DNA of 64,000 nucleotides from Camellia lanceoleosa (Eukaryota > Streptophyta > Magnoliopsida > Ericales > Theaceae): NCBI GenBank assembly GCA_025200525.1, contig CM045761.1, positions 136,898,223 to 136,962,222 of the forward strand. The letters run 5' to 3'. The position numbers and the translations under genes were made by a program. Below the pieces are notes generated by a model, which was given only the letters and a program-made list of their open reading frames with translations, was not told the origin of the DNA and did no database searches. This document shows, one piece after another, positions 9,325-20,348 of this stretch (positions are counted from its first letter, which is position 1; each line of letters begins with the position of its first letter).

Positions 9325-11770
9325 TGTCATGACCCAAACCAGGCCCTATGGGTTTAGCACCATAACCGGCCAGTAATCCAAGATTACCGAAGGCTGTATG
9401 ATATCTGATAAAAGCAGTATGTGGCGGAAGCCAAAACAGTAAACAAACAATGTCCAATGAGCTGTGACAGTCTATATGCAAAAAGACTTTTCATAAATAT
9501 ATACAGTCAGTGACCAAACAGTATGTACAACATTATATACAGTCATTCAGAACAGGGACTTAATCCCTATTAAACAGTACAGTACAGAAACATTCAGTCT
9601 ATACAGTTTACAAAACAGATACAGAGGCGGAAGGGGGAGAATAAAAGACCCCTAAGCCAAAGCATGGCAGGTGTGGAACCTCGCAGTGAGGAATATAGGT
9701 TGGCTTCACAAAACTGGAGTTACCCCGACGTTTCTAGCCGCGGTCTGGTGCCTGTACACCTATATATATGAGTAGTGAGATAAAGCCCAATGAATAACAT
9801 AATGCGTAAAGAGGTTTAGAATGAATGTCCTTACAGTATGAAAACAGTTCATTTAAACAGTATTTCAGTCATTCAGTCAGTACAGTCATATGTGGTACAT
9901 CCATTAGCGTATGATGCGATAAGTGATGGGTCTTAAAAGACCGAACAGTAATGATGGCCATCAACGATGAATGATAGTTGTTCCACAGGAACCAAGAGAT
10001 TTACATAAAGAATAGTAAATGAGGTGCTAAGGATGCCACAATACAGTTCAGAATATAGGACATACATTCATTCAATTAACAGTATTCAATTCAGAAACAG
10101 TACAGTTCAGTTGTTCAGAAGATAATCATTTTCAAACATATCTTTACACAATCGTTACTCATAGAGTTCTGGGCTACAGTATGCTAGAGCGTGTCCCCAG
10201 TCGCCAACCCTACACAGTTTACAGATTGAGCACACACTAAGCTACACAGTTGGGGAAAGATAATAACTTAACCCTAATTTGCCTCGGTGTGTTCTACATC
10301 TATATCCTCATTAAAATGCCTTAAACTAGGCCTAAGAATGCCTAGGATGGGATGAGGATGCAAAGATGCACTTTAAAATCATTTTCAGAATTTTTCAGAA
10401 AACAGGGGTCTCGCTCGAGCGTGGCTTTCTCCGCTCGAGTGAGCTTGTCAAAACAGTGGGGTCGCTTGAGCGTGAACTTCCTCGCTCGACCGGTCTGTAA
10501 AAATGCAAAAAGTGCTGGATACTGGAAATCTCCGCTCAATGCTCGCTCGACGCTCGCTCGAGCGTAAGACACAGTCCTCGAGCGTAGGTTCTCTCGCTCG
10601 AGCGTGCATCTGCGTGCACCAAGAATCTGAGAGCCTTCAATTTATGCTCGAGCCACCATTCCTTTGCTCGAGCGTAGCTCAGAGTAAACGATGGTCGCTC
10701 GAGCGTAGAATCCTTCGCTCGAGCGAAGAAGCCAAATTTTGGAATTTCCAGATTTGCCTCCCAAGCTCAAACCAAGCATTCTACAGCTCTAATCTCAACC
10801 TCTTGGGCCCAATTTCTGGAAAACACATCCAAACTCAATATATAACAAGTTCCAAAGCTCAATTTGTAAAATCAAGGCCCAAGGGTAGCTCAATTAAATC
10901 CAAATTCAAACCACTTTTCATGAACATGAAGAACATGCAAACATGCATGAATTCAAACCAATTCAAAGCTTCAGTTACTTGCTCTAATGAGCCAATAACC
11001 TCAAAAACAAGGTGAAATCATGAACTTAAACATAACCATGAGCATGTATGTAACAATTCTCCATGGAATCAACTCAAAATTCAACAATATAGGCATGCAT
11101 GCATGAAATGAGCTCTAAAACAACATGTTTGAATTAAAACATGACTTAGCTCTACAATTGGACATGGACCATGCAAGAATTAGCTTAAACTCACAATTAG
11201 AGGGTTGAATACCTTACCTAGAGCTTCAATTGGCAAACTACACTTCAATCCTCTTAATTTCCAAGCAAGACCAAACAAAATGAGATGAAATTAACTCTCT
11301 CTCTCTCTCTTAAGTCGGCAAGAACAAGGAGAATGGACTGATGGAATGTTTTGATTCAAGGTGTATACAAGTCTCAAAATATGCAAGGTAGTGGCCACTA
11401 AGTGGCACTAATGTAATTAAGTCAAACTCTTGCCAATTAACTTAATTTAATCTAATTTAATCATACCTAATCAGTTTTCAAATAATTACACCATAAATTC
11501 ACATAAATTATGAGGATCATAAAACATCAGTCAGTTCCGGATTCGGCCGCCGATAAGGCCTTTAATTCGCAATTTAAACATAAAGACATGAATAGATAAT
11601 CAAACGACAAACAGATAGAATATGCAATTCAAACAGATAAACTTAATCAATCAGTTTCAGATTTCAATAAGTTAATTTAGTATTTTAATCAGTTCAATTA
11701 TCAGTCATAATCAGTCTCAGTTTAGTAGTAATCGGTAATTAATCGGTAAACGATGACGAGGGTTGTTACA
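9325..11770 (-). repeat. 5' LTR of G2
   Basis: Plus strand starts TGTCATGACC and ends GGTTGTTACA. It has the same length as the 3' LTR and the same landmarks: palindrome cluster 10411-10735, short CT run near 11297 and shared motif at 9775-9790. As the 5' LTR it would carry the promoter on the minus strand. Confidence 0.95.
10411..10735. repeat. GCTCGAGC palindrome cluster in G2 5' LTR
   Basis: Counterpart of 3204-3510. Several units differ by single bases between the two LTRs, for example GAGCATGG against GAGCGTGG, so these sites vary faster than the neighbouring sequence. Confidence 0.88.
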
Positions 11771-11775
11771 CTCGA
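11771..11775. repeat. Target-site duplication of G2, right copy (CTCGA)
   Basis: Exact match of 2113-2117, directly after the G2 LTR end. Confidence 0.95.
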
Positions 11776-12025
11776 GCTTGCGTCTGCGTCCAGTACTGGA
11801 CCTGAAGGGTGCAGTTCTTTGCTCGAGCGAGCTTTTCTTCGCTCGAGCGAGCGAGGTGTATGTTTTGAGTTTCTTTGTTCGAGCGAGCATTCTATCGCTC
11901 GAGCATGTTTCTGGGTTGCAGACCTGAAGCATCGCATTGTTGGCTCGTGCAAGACTTTCTACGCTCGAGCGAGGATTCTTTGTGTCTGGTTGCTCGAGCG
12001 ACCAATCCTTCGCTCGAACGAGCCT
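11771..12025. repeat. GCTCGAGC palindrome cluster, right part (G1 LTR)
   Basis: Continuation of 1986-2117. About eight copies or near copies end shortly before a possible TATA region and a CT-rich leader. Confidence 0.85.
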
Positions 12026-13659
12026 GTGTTATATCAGATTGCAGCAGCGGTTTAAACTTCACTTTTTCATCTCCTTTATTATACAAACCCTAGAATTTGG
12101 CTCTCTCTCTCTCTCTACATTTACCTTCTCTCTAGGGATTGATCTTCTTAGAGTGTGTCTCTACCCTAAGTCCTTTGTAAGAAAGGTAGAGGGTCGCGAG
12201 GGCTTTATTTTAATCTGAGCAATAGTGGATTTGGAGCATTTCGGGTGTTCACCTTCTTCTCTATTTGAGCTCTAATTTCGAGGTAAGGATACCCTACTCC
12301 ATCTTATGAGCTTTGTCTTTGATTTTGGTCATTTTGATTAGTTGGTGATGTTTGGTAATTTTGGGAAAAGTTAGGGTTTAATTTGTAATTTAACAAAGAG
12401 GGGGTTTTTCATATATTAAACTCCATGTGTTTGTAAGATTTGAGAAATGGCATTACTAATGTCAAATTGAGGAAATTGAACCTTAGGATTGTTTTTGATG
12501 AAGGGTGGAAATGCCCTAATTGAAATTAATTTGATTTAATTAATTTGGGAAATTATGAAATTGAATTGACATTCATGAAATTGGGAAATTATGGGATTGA
12601 ATGGTGTAGTTGGATTAATTTATCACTCACTGAAGAAATTGTTGATATTGTATTTATTTAATGCATTTATTTTCTGTTTAGAAATAACTGCTTTGGGCTA
12701 TCAGTGGAGGATAGTCATGATTGTTGTAGACACTGTATGTTGATTAGGGAAAACTGAAACTAATCACATTAAATTTGTCATTGTATATGATGGTTGAATT
12801 AATACAGCAAATACGTGTATTGATTAGATATTGTGTATGACAAGTGTTAAATACATTGTATATGCATATTATTTGGGAGGAGATAGGGGATGTACTCCAT
12901 GGTTTGAGGGGAGATAGGGGATGGACTCTCAAACCTGTTTAGGAGGAGATAGGGGATGGACTCTATTAGTACAGCAAATAAGTGTACTTATTGATTTATG
13001 GAAGTGTTTCATTTTGAGTTGTTACCTTATTTGAAATGGAAGTGTTTTAATATGAGCCTTAGTCTTATTTGAATTGTTGATATTGGAAGTAATATTAATA
13101 TGAGGTGTAATCTCATTTAATTGTTTGGCTAGGTTCTGAGCCATGTTTATGAAATGATTTGGATAAGTAAAGGAAAGTAGAATATAACATGGACATGATT
13201 GTCATGGAATTGTATTGTATAGAATTTGATTTATATGTGTTGACCATCTATCAAATGCTATTGTTTTAGTCAATTCTTATATTTGGTTTAGTATATCTCT
13301 ACTGGGCTGTGGCTCACCCTATATGGGAACATCATTTTCAAGTCCAGGTGATATGCCACCTCCAAGGACTTAGCTTGGAAGGTTCTGAGAGTTGAAGATT
13401 TCTTTTTTTGTGGTTTTGATAATTGGATATTACATGTAATCTCAAGCCAAGAGCTTAAAGTGTAATTGAGTTAGCACTCACTTTTTGTGTCCAAGTGTTG
13501 GCTTGGAAAGCTGTAAGCCCGTAGGGCCTTTACTTTCGTTATTACATGTAATGTCTTTTAGTAAGAATACTCTGATGAATGGAAGAATGTTTTATTCTCT
13601 TATGTCAATGCATGTCAATATTGTATATATTATTGGTTTATTTTGAGGGCGTTACAAAC

Positions 13660-14139
13660 TGTGTAGGAAAAATAGAGAAGAAAAGAGAACTTTAGGAATA
13701 CGTATATATATAATTCTAAGTCTAAAAGTAAGGTAAGAATAAATCAAGGATTTGATCAAACAAATCCCTTGAATTATGAATTAATCAAAATCCATTGAAT
13801 TATGAAACGACTAGTTAATTCCTTAATCATGGTTAATTACAAAAGGAAATAAATTTACAAAAAATCAATGAGAGAAAAAAAACACACACACACACACACA
13901 CAAACACACACATATATATACATAGATATTTTATTAGCTCACACATGCGCCAAGCCAAGTCCAAGTCCAACGCGCGTGTATGTATATATTTAGACTTCAC
14001 ACGTATGGCCCAAAGCTTACATAGTCTCCCCCACATCCTTGGCTCTTACCCAAGGTCTACATATAAAAAGTATAAGAAAACTTATAAGAAATCAATGTGG
14101 GATAAGGAACAAGAAATTTTTTTTGATGCACTTCCAACA
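13660..14139 (-). repeat. Left (3') LTR of copia element, truncated by G1
   Basis: Homologous to 58162-58556 in the same orientation: shared blocks TTAGGAATACGT / CTAGGAATACGT, CAATGTGGGATAAGGAACAAG and GCACTTCCAACA. On the minus strand it begins TGTTGGAAGTGC, preceded by the purine-rich GTGAGGGAT at 14140-14148, a fitting polypurine tract. It carries an AC/TA microsatellite (13883-13926). Homology with the right LTR begins directly after the G1 LTR end, so the true left boundary may lie beyond G1. Confidence 0.8.
13883..13926 (+). repeat. AC and TA microsatellite
   Basis: AC-rich dinucleotide run followed by alternating TA within the left copia LTR; absent at this length from the right LTR, which has TA runs instead. 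Confidence 0.9.
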
Positions 14140-14701
14140 ATCCCTCACATGATTCAAAATTAAGTAAATAATGAAGCCAAAAATAAAAAATATAAAATTA
14201 TGGGCTTAACTTGAGATGCATTAATGCTAATGCCATGTGAACTTGAATCGACGCTTACTATTTACAGAATGTGGATCACAAGTGAAAGTTGACTCAATTC
14301 TTGAACTTGCCACCTTTTGGATAATCTAACAATGCTACACACGCACCTCTAGTATTCATGATGAGTTCTCGAATTGGCGCAATAAGGCCATGCGCCTTAT
14401 CTAGATTTTCATGAGTGCTCTAGAGAATTAGCTCTAACTCTCATAGTAGGCGGCCCCACCTCCACACTCACATAGGTGAACCTATCAAGTGTGTACTGTT
14501 CACACCACCTTTACAAGCTATGAGTCCATTAAGAGCTATTTGCTCATCCTTAATTAGTTTAGTAGCTTGCACTATTTTCACCTTAGGAAGGGACGATCAA
14601 ATAATAGTGCTGTCTTGAGTCTCTCTCTGGGTTGTTTTTACCCATTGAACCTACTTCATGGGATCTCCAATCACACAGGTTGGGTTGCCATAACATGTGA
14701 T
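14140..14701 (-). other. Copia 3' untranslated region
   Basis: Between the pol stop (14702-14704) and the 3' LTR. No gene is seen on either strand. The small frames here are not coding. Confidence 0.7.
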
Positions 14702-15543
14702 TCACTCAATAGGCTTAAGTCTCATTCCCATCGATATATCATATACCACTTTTCTAGTTAGCCTTTTTGTCAGATGGTCTGCCAAGTTCTTCTCTAATTA
14801 TAGAAATTCAAGAGCTATTACGCCATTGTTTATAAGTTGTGCCTTAGTTGAATGTGCCTCTTCTTTCCATTATATCCTTTGTTCTTTGCTCGAACTATTG
14901 CTGCTTGTGAATCACAATGCAATGAGATATATGGGACTGGATTCTCCCATAAGGGAATATTAGCTAGAAGATTCCTTAGCCATTCACTTTCATTACCTGC
15001 CACTTCTAGAACAACAAATTCAGATTCCATAGTAGAAAAGGCTTTACAAGTTTGTTTGAATGATTTCCATGATATGGAACCACCTCCAAGAGTAAACACA
15101 TATCCACTGGTGGAATTAATTTCATCATTATATGAAACCTAGCTAGAGTCACAAAATCCTTCTAATACAACGGGGTATCCTGTATAGTGAAGACTTAGGT
15201 TCATAGTACCTTTCAAATATCTTAGCAGTCTAGTTAAGGCTGTACAATGTTCACAGTTGGGATTGTGTGTGTATCTACTAAGTCTACTCACAACATATGC
15301 AATGTCTGGGCAAGTACAATTCATTAAATACATCACACTACCAATGACTTTGGCATATTCAAATTGTGAAATGCTATTTGCCTTATCCTTTTTAAGATGG
15401 TGCCTATGATCATATGGGGTTTTAATAGGGTCAACATCAAAATGATTAAATTTTTGAGGAGCTTTTCAACATAATGTGATTGTGACAACACTAAAATAGT
15501 TGATTTGCGGATCACTTTGTTCCCCAAAATAATGCCCACCTCT
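14702..15543 (-). pseudogene. Copia RT C-terminus and RNase H
   Basis: Read leftward: [10 protein letters not shown] (near 15480), [21 protein letters not shown] (about 15330, a typical copia RT-end block), HPN-like spacing to [20 protein letters not shown], then RNase H with [21 protein letters not shown] (near 15070) and the metal-site region LHCDSQAAI (near 14925), ending MGMRLKPIE and TGA 14702-14704. Frame changes near 15335 and a stop at 15139-15141 break it. The right end stops at the solo LTR insertion (15549), where the coding continues at 17600. Part of the RT/RNase H that copies element RNA. Confidence 0.9.
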
Positions 15544-15548
15544 CCGAA
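15544..15548. repeat. Target-site duplication of solo LTR, left (CCGAA)
   Basis: Paired with TCGAA at 17595-17599; one C-to-T difference at a CG site. Confidence 0.7.
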
Positions 15549-17594
15549 TATAGCGATTTTGGTTTTGGCCCGTTACTTGTTGTGTTCCGGACTCGGGTTG
15601 TATAGTTCTAAATAGTGATTCATGTCTTGTTTCTCTTGTCTCTCTTATCTTGGTTATCGGGTTGTGGTTGTGTGTTTGGAACAGGTTGGTTGCGTGTCTC
15701 TCCAAACCTGTGATGCCCAGATTTTGGCCTTTCCGCTCGAGCGGGCATTCTTGCGCTCAAGCAGGCTTCACAAATTGTCCTCCTCCATTCGAGCGACCGT
15801 TCTTGCACTCGAGCGAGATTTGTCAACTCTCAGTATTTTTGCAAATCTACAAATACTGAGAGAGTGCATTGGACGCTCAAACGTCCAGTCTCACGCTCGA
15901 GCGGGGTCTTTCGTCTGCAAAACTTCTGGAAATACGTATCCCATGCTCGAGCGCCACTTTTCACGCTCGAGCAAAACTTTGTGTCTGACACTTGAGCGTC
16001 ACTTTCCATGTTCAAGTGGACCGTGTGTATAACAGTTCGTCAAGATGACATTTTGAACCACTTTTTCATTTCTCTCTCTCTAAAACTTTTCAAAGATCTA
16101 AATCTTGAGTTTCTCTCTCTAAAACTCCCCTTCTCTGTTCGATTTCATCTAGATCCGTTGATCTCTTCACCCTAGTGCCTTCGAGAAAAAGGTAGAGTGC
16201 TTCAAGATCTTCTTTTTGATCCGAATAGAAGCGAGTTTCAGTGTCCTTGGAGTTCCACTCTTGCTTGGCTCGTCTTCTCTCTTTGAGGTAGGGATTTTCT
16301 ACACTTTGTTATGGTTTTTAACTTAGTTATTTGTCGATTGTGTAACAATGGTAGGATTTGGGGTAATATGAACCAACCTAGGGTTTGGGTGTGAATCGAA
16401 AATGGGGGGTTTTTAGTGGAAGTGAAATAAATGAATATGAAATTTGAGAATGAAGTCATGTGGTGTCAAAATGGCTGATTTTGATACTTTGAGTGATATT
16501 TTGAAAATGGGGATTTTGCCCTAAAATGATTATCATAATTATTTTGTATAAATAATTAAAATTGATATTGTAAACATGAAATTGAGTGAGTATTAAAATA
16601 GATGGTGGAATCAAGTATGTAATACTTCACATCTTTGGAAAATTTGGATAATTTATCGGTCTTGAGATTGTATATCTATTTAAAAATATCTGTATTGGGC
16701 TATCGGTGGAGGATAGCTTTGATTGTTGTAGAAATTGCATGTGGATTAGGTGAACTGAAACTAATCTTTGTTGGTTGTCATTGAATATGACTATGATTAT
16801 ATACATTATATATGTACGATTATTTGGGAGAAGAAAGGGGATGCACTCCATGTGTGATTATGTATTTATATACATTGCATATGTATGATTGTTTGGGAGG
16901 AGAAAGGGAATGGACTCCACTATAATTAAGTTGGCCGGAGTGTCCTGGGTGAAAGTCCTAAAATTTATACATAGGTGCCAATCCTGCGGATGAAATATCC
17001 GTAAAATGGAAATTAGAAATATTTATGTGTTAATTGTGAGAATTGTTATTGAACCATTGAGTTGTAGTCTCATTTGGGTTGTTGGAAAATAATGAAGTTA
17101 GCTCATGCATTGAAATGAATTGAGGAAAAAGAATGAAATGGAACATGAACTTGATATTTGATGACTATGTAAAATGTGAACATTTTATCCCTAGCATTGT
17201 ATATGCACATTGCACATATACCTTTGTTAAACCTCATATACTTTGTTAGATTATTCTTGCTGGGCTACGGCTCACGCTATTTGGGAATAACATTTTCAGG
17301 TATCGATGGAATGCCTCCTCCAAGGCAATAGTATTGATGGGACTTTTGGAGAGCAAGAGCTTCTATGTTTTGTTTCATTACTTGTATAACCTAGGGCTTT
17401 AATTGTAAGAGCTAGTCTTATTTTGTTGTAACCAAGTCAAGTCTTGGTAATGTGTAAGCCTAAAGGGCATTTATTTATGTTAAACTTTTTGTATTCATTA
17501 ACTTTATGTAATGAAAGAATATTATACTCGGATGTTGCTATCATTTATGTATGCTTTTGGGTTATATTTAGTGTGTACTTTTGAGGGCGTTGCA
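15549..17594 (+). mobile_element. Solo LTR, G1 family, inside copia RT
   Basis: 2046 bp, start TATAGCGATT, end GGGCGTTGCA. It is similar to the G1 LTR along its length: CCGGACT block near 15590, CCCAGATTTTGG near 15717, palindrome cluster 15735-16015, CT-rich leader near 16070 and the shared motif CTGGGCTACGGCTCAC at 17260-17275. No internal region is present, so it most likely arose by recombination between two LTRs. It splits the copia frame between GEVGIILG and MKDF codons. The starting TA rather than TG is the same as in the G1 LTR. Confidence 0.88.
15735..16015. repeat. GCTCGAGC palindrome cluster in solo LTR
   Basis: About ten copies or near copies, several degraded (CTCAAGC, TTCAAGT), consistent with an older LTR. 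Confidence 0.85.
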
Positions 17595-17599
17595 TCGAA

Positions 17600-17632
17600 G
17601 TCTTTCATGCCAAAATTCGAAGATAGAAAAGC
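17600..17632 (-). pseudogene. 33-base copia RT fragment between two insertions
   Basis: Minus strand encodes AFLSSNFGMKD-like residues and joins the RT pieces at 48528 and 15543. It separates the solo LTR from the 30.9-kb array, so two elements landed within about 40 bp of each other. Confidence 0.8.
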
Positions 17633-17637
17633 CTTGG
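17633..17637. repeat. Target-site duplication of tandem LTR array, left (CTTGG)
   Basis: CTTGG precedes the first LTR and recurs exactly at 48523-48527 after the third LTR. No copy flanks the middle LTR. Confidence 0.95.
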
Positions 17638-17974
17638 TGTAGACACCCCATTTTTGACCGGCCTTAAGACTCAGACGTCACCGATTGAGTGCTCGGTGAT
17701 GTTTCATACTGTGCTCATTCGGAAGCCTCAAAGTTGCGGCCGTGCGCCTTGCCTCCGGACTTCCGAACTCTCTTCTGTGCCTTGTCTCGGTTTGCGAACC
17801 AGACTCGGTTTTCTCTGTTTTCTTTCCTAAGGGAAGGGAGTGGTCCCGTAGACTATCTCCCGGTGGCCGTGAGCTACTTTCCGTGGCCGTCGGCCATTTT
17901 GCCCATTTCGGAGCCTGGTTCCCGGTTTTCGGGACCGTCAGGTCGTGTGCCTCGGTTCGGGACCGCCCAACCAT

Positions 17975-18500
17975 CTCCGATTTCTCCAGTTTTTGGCAAG
18001 TGCCTCTGTTTTATCATTTCGAGGGACACTGGGCCCTCTGATACCCACTTCGTGGCCGAACGCCACTTTCGGTGCTCACAGCCCATTTTCGACCCAACCG
18101 CTGCTTTTGGTCCCCGAGCATTCATTTTACATCGGTTTTCTCCGGTTTTTGGCGGGGACCTCTGTTTTATCGTTCTGAGGAACACTGGGGTCTCAGAAAC
18201 CCACTTCGCAGCCGAACACCACTTCCGGTGCCCGGCAGCCCATTTTCGGGACCCCAAACTGCGCGGTTTTGGTCCCGAGCATTCATTTCGCATCCGTTTT
18301 CTCCGATTTTTGGCAGGAACCTCTGTTTTGTCATTCCGAGGGACACTGGGGTCGCAGATACCCACTTCGCTTCCGTACACCACTTCCGCAGACCCGCATT
18401 TCATTTTCGGATCCCGAATTGCTTTGCTTTTGGCTCGGCGCTCATTTCTCATCACTTTTGTTCAAATTTGGTGTACCTCTGCTTCAACACCGTGAAGATC
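17975..18500 (+). repeat. 158-bp tandem repeats in LTR A
   Basis: About 3.5 units marked by TTTTGGC...CCTCTGTTTT at about 17990, 18147 and 18307, with a diverged fourth at about 18465. Counterparts lie at about 30765-31255 (LTR B) and 43655-44210 (LTR C). The frames across it are repeat translations, not genes. Confidence 0.85.
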
Positions 18501-18599
18501 ATGGGGTGGGAGGCCAGCAATTATCCCAGATAACCGGGCCTCCTCCGAGCCTGTTTTGCTCACTTCCGGGCCAATGTTGAACACCCTGGGGGTATTTTC

Positions 18600-18935
18600 T
18601 TCCAACCAAAGCTACATATTTGTGATCAGGGGACATGGGAGGACCCTAAAAATGTATGGTCGGCCAGCAATTTCTATTTTCATTTTTGAGCCTCTTCTTC
18701 AAATGCAATGTTGTGAATCCTGCTTCAATGTTGCCAATTTCCGACCTTGGAACCTTGTTCTACACACATGGGAGGACTCAATAAAGTGGTGGTCGGCCTG
18801 TATTTGTGAATTTCATTTTTGAGCCTCTCCTTCAAATGCAATGTTGTGACTCCTGTTTCAGAGTTGCCAAATTCCAACCTTGGGGCCTTGTTCTACACAC
18901 ATGGGAGGACACCAAAAATGGTGGTCGGCCACTAA
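18600..18935 (+). repeat. 133-bp tandem repeats in LTR A
   Basis: Three units marked by ACATGGGAGGAC at 18633, 18766 and 18899, each followed by a TGGTCGGCC block. Counterparts are at about 31385-31715 and 44325-44640. Confidence 0.88.
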
Positions 18936-19429
18936 TTCAACTTTTCATTTTTTAGGGGTGGCAGGCCGGCCATGAGGGGTGGCTGGCCGGCCACTTGCAA
19001 AGAAACCACCACTGGTCGACTTCTTGCTTTCCAAATTTCATTCCAAATGTCTCGATATTTTTGCCAAAATATCTCCACATCGGGGGGATATTTTGGGAGG
19101 GAAATCTTGCCTCCATTTCCCTCCCCTTTTACACCTTTTTTTTGCCTACTTAAAGGGCTGGACAGCCCCTTTGCTAGGGTTAGAAAATTTGCTCTCAAGA
19201 ACACCTCTCCCAAATCCTCCATTTCCATAGCTAAAAAACTCAAAAAAGCTTCAAGTGTCAAAGCCAAATCCTTCATCAACCCTTAGCTCCACCATCCCCA
19301 CTACCATTCCAGCAGCAAGGAAGTGTTCTCCAGTGGCTAAGAAGCACCAAATTCAGGCCAAGAGGTAGCAACAATCGGATCTTCAAGGGTAAGTCTCCAA
19401 ATCTCTTTTTGTAGCATAATTTTGCTTCC

Positions 19430-20060
19430 TATTTCTACCCTATTTCCTTTCAGTTTTTGGGCTTCGACCCCTATTGGTTTTAGGCTTATTTTGAGCCCCT
19501 CTACAACTTTGTAGAAGGGCTCAACTTCATTTGGTGTCTCCATGGTACACTTGTTTCAATATCTAGTTTGTATGTCACAATCTTGCATGCTATTTTTAGC
19601 CTATTTGCATTTGTTTTTGGGGTTCCTACCCCTACTGGTTTTGTGCGTATTTTGAGCCCCTCTACAACATTGTAGAAGGCCTCAACCTTGTTTGGCCATT
19701 CTATATACCACCTCCCTTTGAAATCCACTCTAGGCCCTAATTCTTGCATGATTTGTAGCCTTTTGTGCTTTTGGTTTTAGCTCTTGGTCAGAACTGAAAG
19801 GGGTCTTATTTTGACCCCCTCTACATGTTTCATGCAGAAAGTTTTGTTGTTTGGTGTGTTCTTTGCATGTCTCTTGTTATAACCTCTTTTGAGCTCCATT
19901 TTGCATGGAATTGTTAGCATGTTTTTATATTGATTTTGGGGTTTCCATAAACTGAATATATGCTTATTTTTGGTCCCTCTTTAGTTTTTTAGAACTGATT
20001 TTTTGGGTTTGAGCATGGTAGATACCACTTGCTTTGTAATTCCTCCATTTTTCCGTATTT
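19430..20060 (+). repeat. 160-bp diverged tandem repeats in LTR A
   Basis: Four diverged units with TTGAGCCCCTCTACAAC or variants at 19491, 19652, 19811 and 19970. Counterparts are at about 32200-32830 and 45160-45775. The best-kept units carry a small inverted pair around CTACAAC/GTTGTAG-like bases. Confidence 0.82.
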
Positions 20061-20348
20061 TTGCAAGCTATTGTTGCCCTATCTATGCTAACAATTTGGC
20101 CTTGTTTTGTACTGAAAAAATGCCATATTTGGGACTGCCTTGCTACTGTTTTTGCTGTCGTGTGTCAATTTTGCATATATAGCATAGCCGTAGGCCATTT
20201 CGGGCACTTAGAATTGCATTTCGGGATGATTTCATGCGTTGATTGTCATTTCGCACCATTTCGGGGCTGTTTTCCCCTTCATTTAGTGGCTGAAATTTGG
20301 TTTGCATGCTTGCATATCATTTCCCATGTCATTTTATGCCTTAATGCA

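Larger units (their letters stand above)
2118..11770 (-). mobile_element. Complete Ty3/gypsy chromovirus G2 (minus strand)
   Basis: A full-length 9653-bp element. It has 5' LTR 9325-11770, initiator-Met primer site 9310-9321, gag-pro-RT-RNaseH-IN read leftward (9122 to 4585), polypurine tract 4564-4580 and 3' LTR 2118-4563. Both LTRs are 2446 bp, and a perfect CTCGA duplication flanks the element. The domain order RT-RNaseH-IN defines Ty3/gypsy; the C-terminal block and LTR size suggest the Tekay/Del chromoviruses. The coding region carries ten in-frame nonsense codons (seven TAG, three TGA, no TAA) and one frameshift near 7560, so it is inactive as read. Because it split G1, it is younger than G1. 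Confidence 0.97.
1798..13656 (+). mobile_element. 3' LTR of gypsy element G1, split by nested element G2
   Basis: The LTR runs 1798-2117, is interrupted by G2 (2118-11770), and resumes at 11776-13656, giving about 2.2 kb of LTR. It begins TATAGCGATCC and ends GGGCGTTACA, so its termini read TA...CA. It is related to the solo LTR at 15549-17594 (same start and end, shared CCGGACT and CCCAGATTTTGG blocks). It carries a GCTCGAGC palindrome cluster (1986-2117 and 11771-12025), a possible TATA region near 12079, a CT run at 12101-12116 and the shared motif CTGGGCTGTGGCTCAC at 13302-13317. The LTR end meets copia LTR sequence at 13657-13660, so G1 probably inserted into that copia LTR. The 5' LTR is outside the window. 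Confidence 0.88.

Noticed and set aside
13657..13661. AACTG as a confirmed target duplication of G1
   Set aside because: The left end of G1 is outside the window, so the matching copy cannot be seen.
17689..18580. Long plus and minus frames over the start of each T1 LTR
   Set aside because: They follow the 158-bp tandem repeat and appear on both strands with shifts between copies, which is not how coding sequence behaves.
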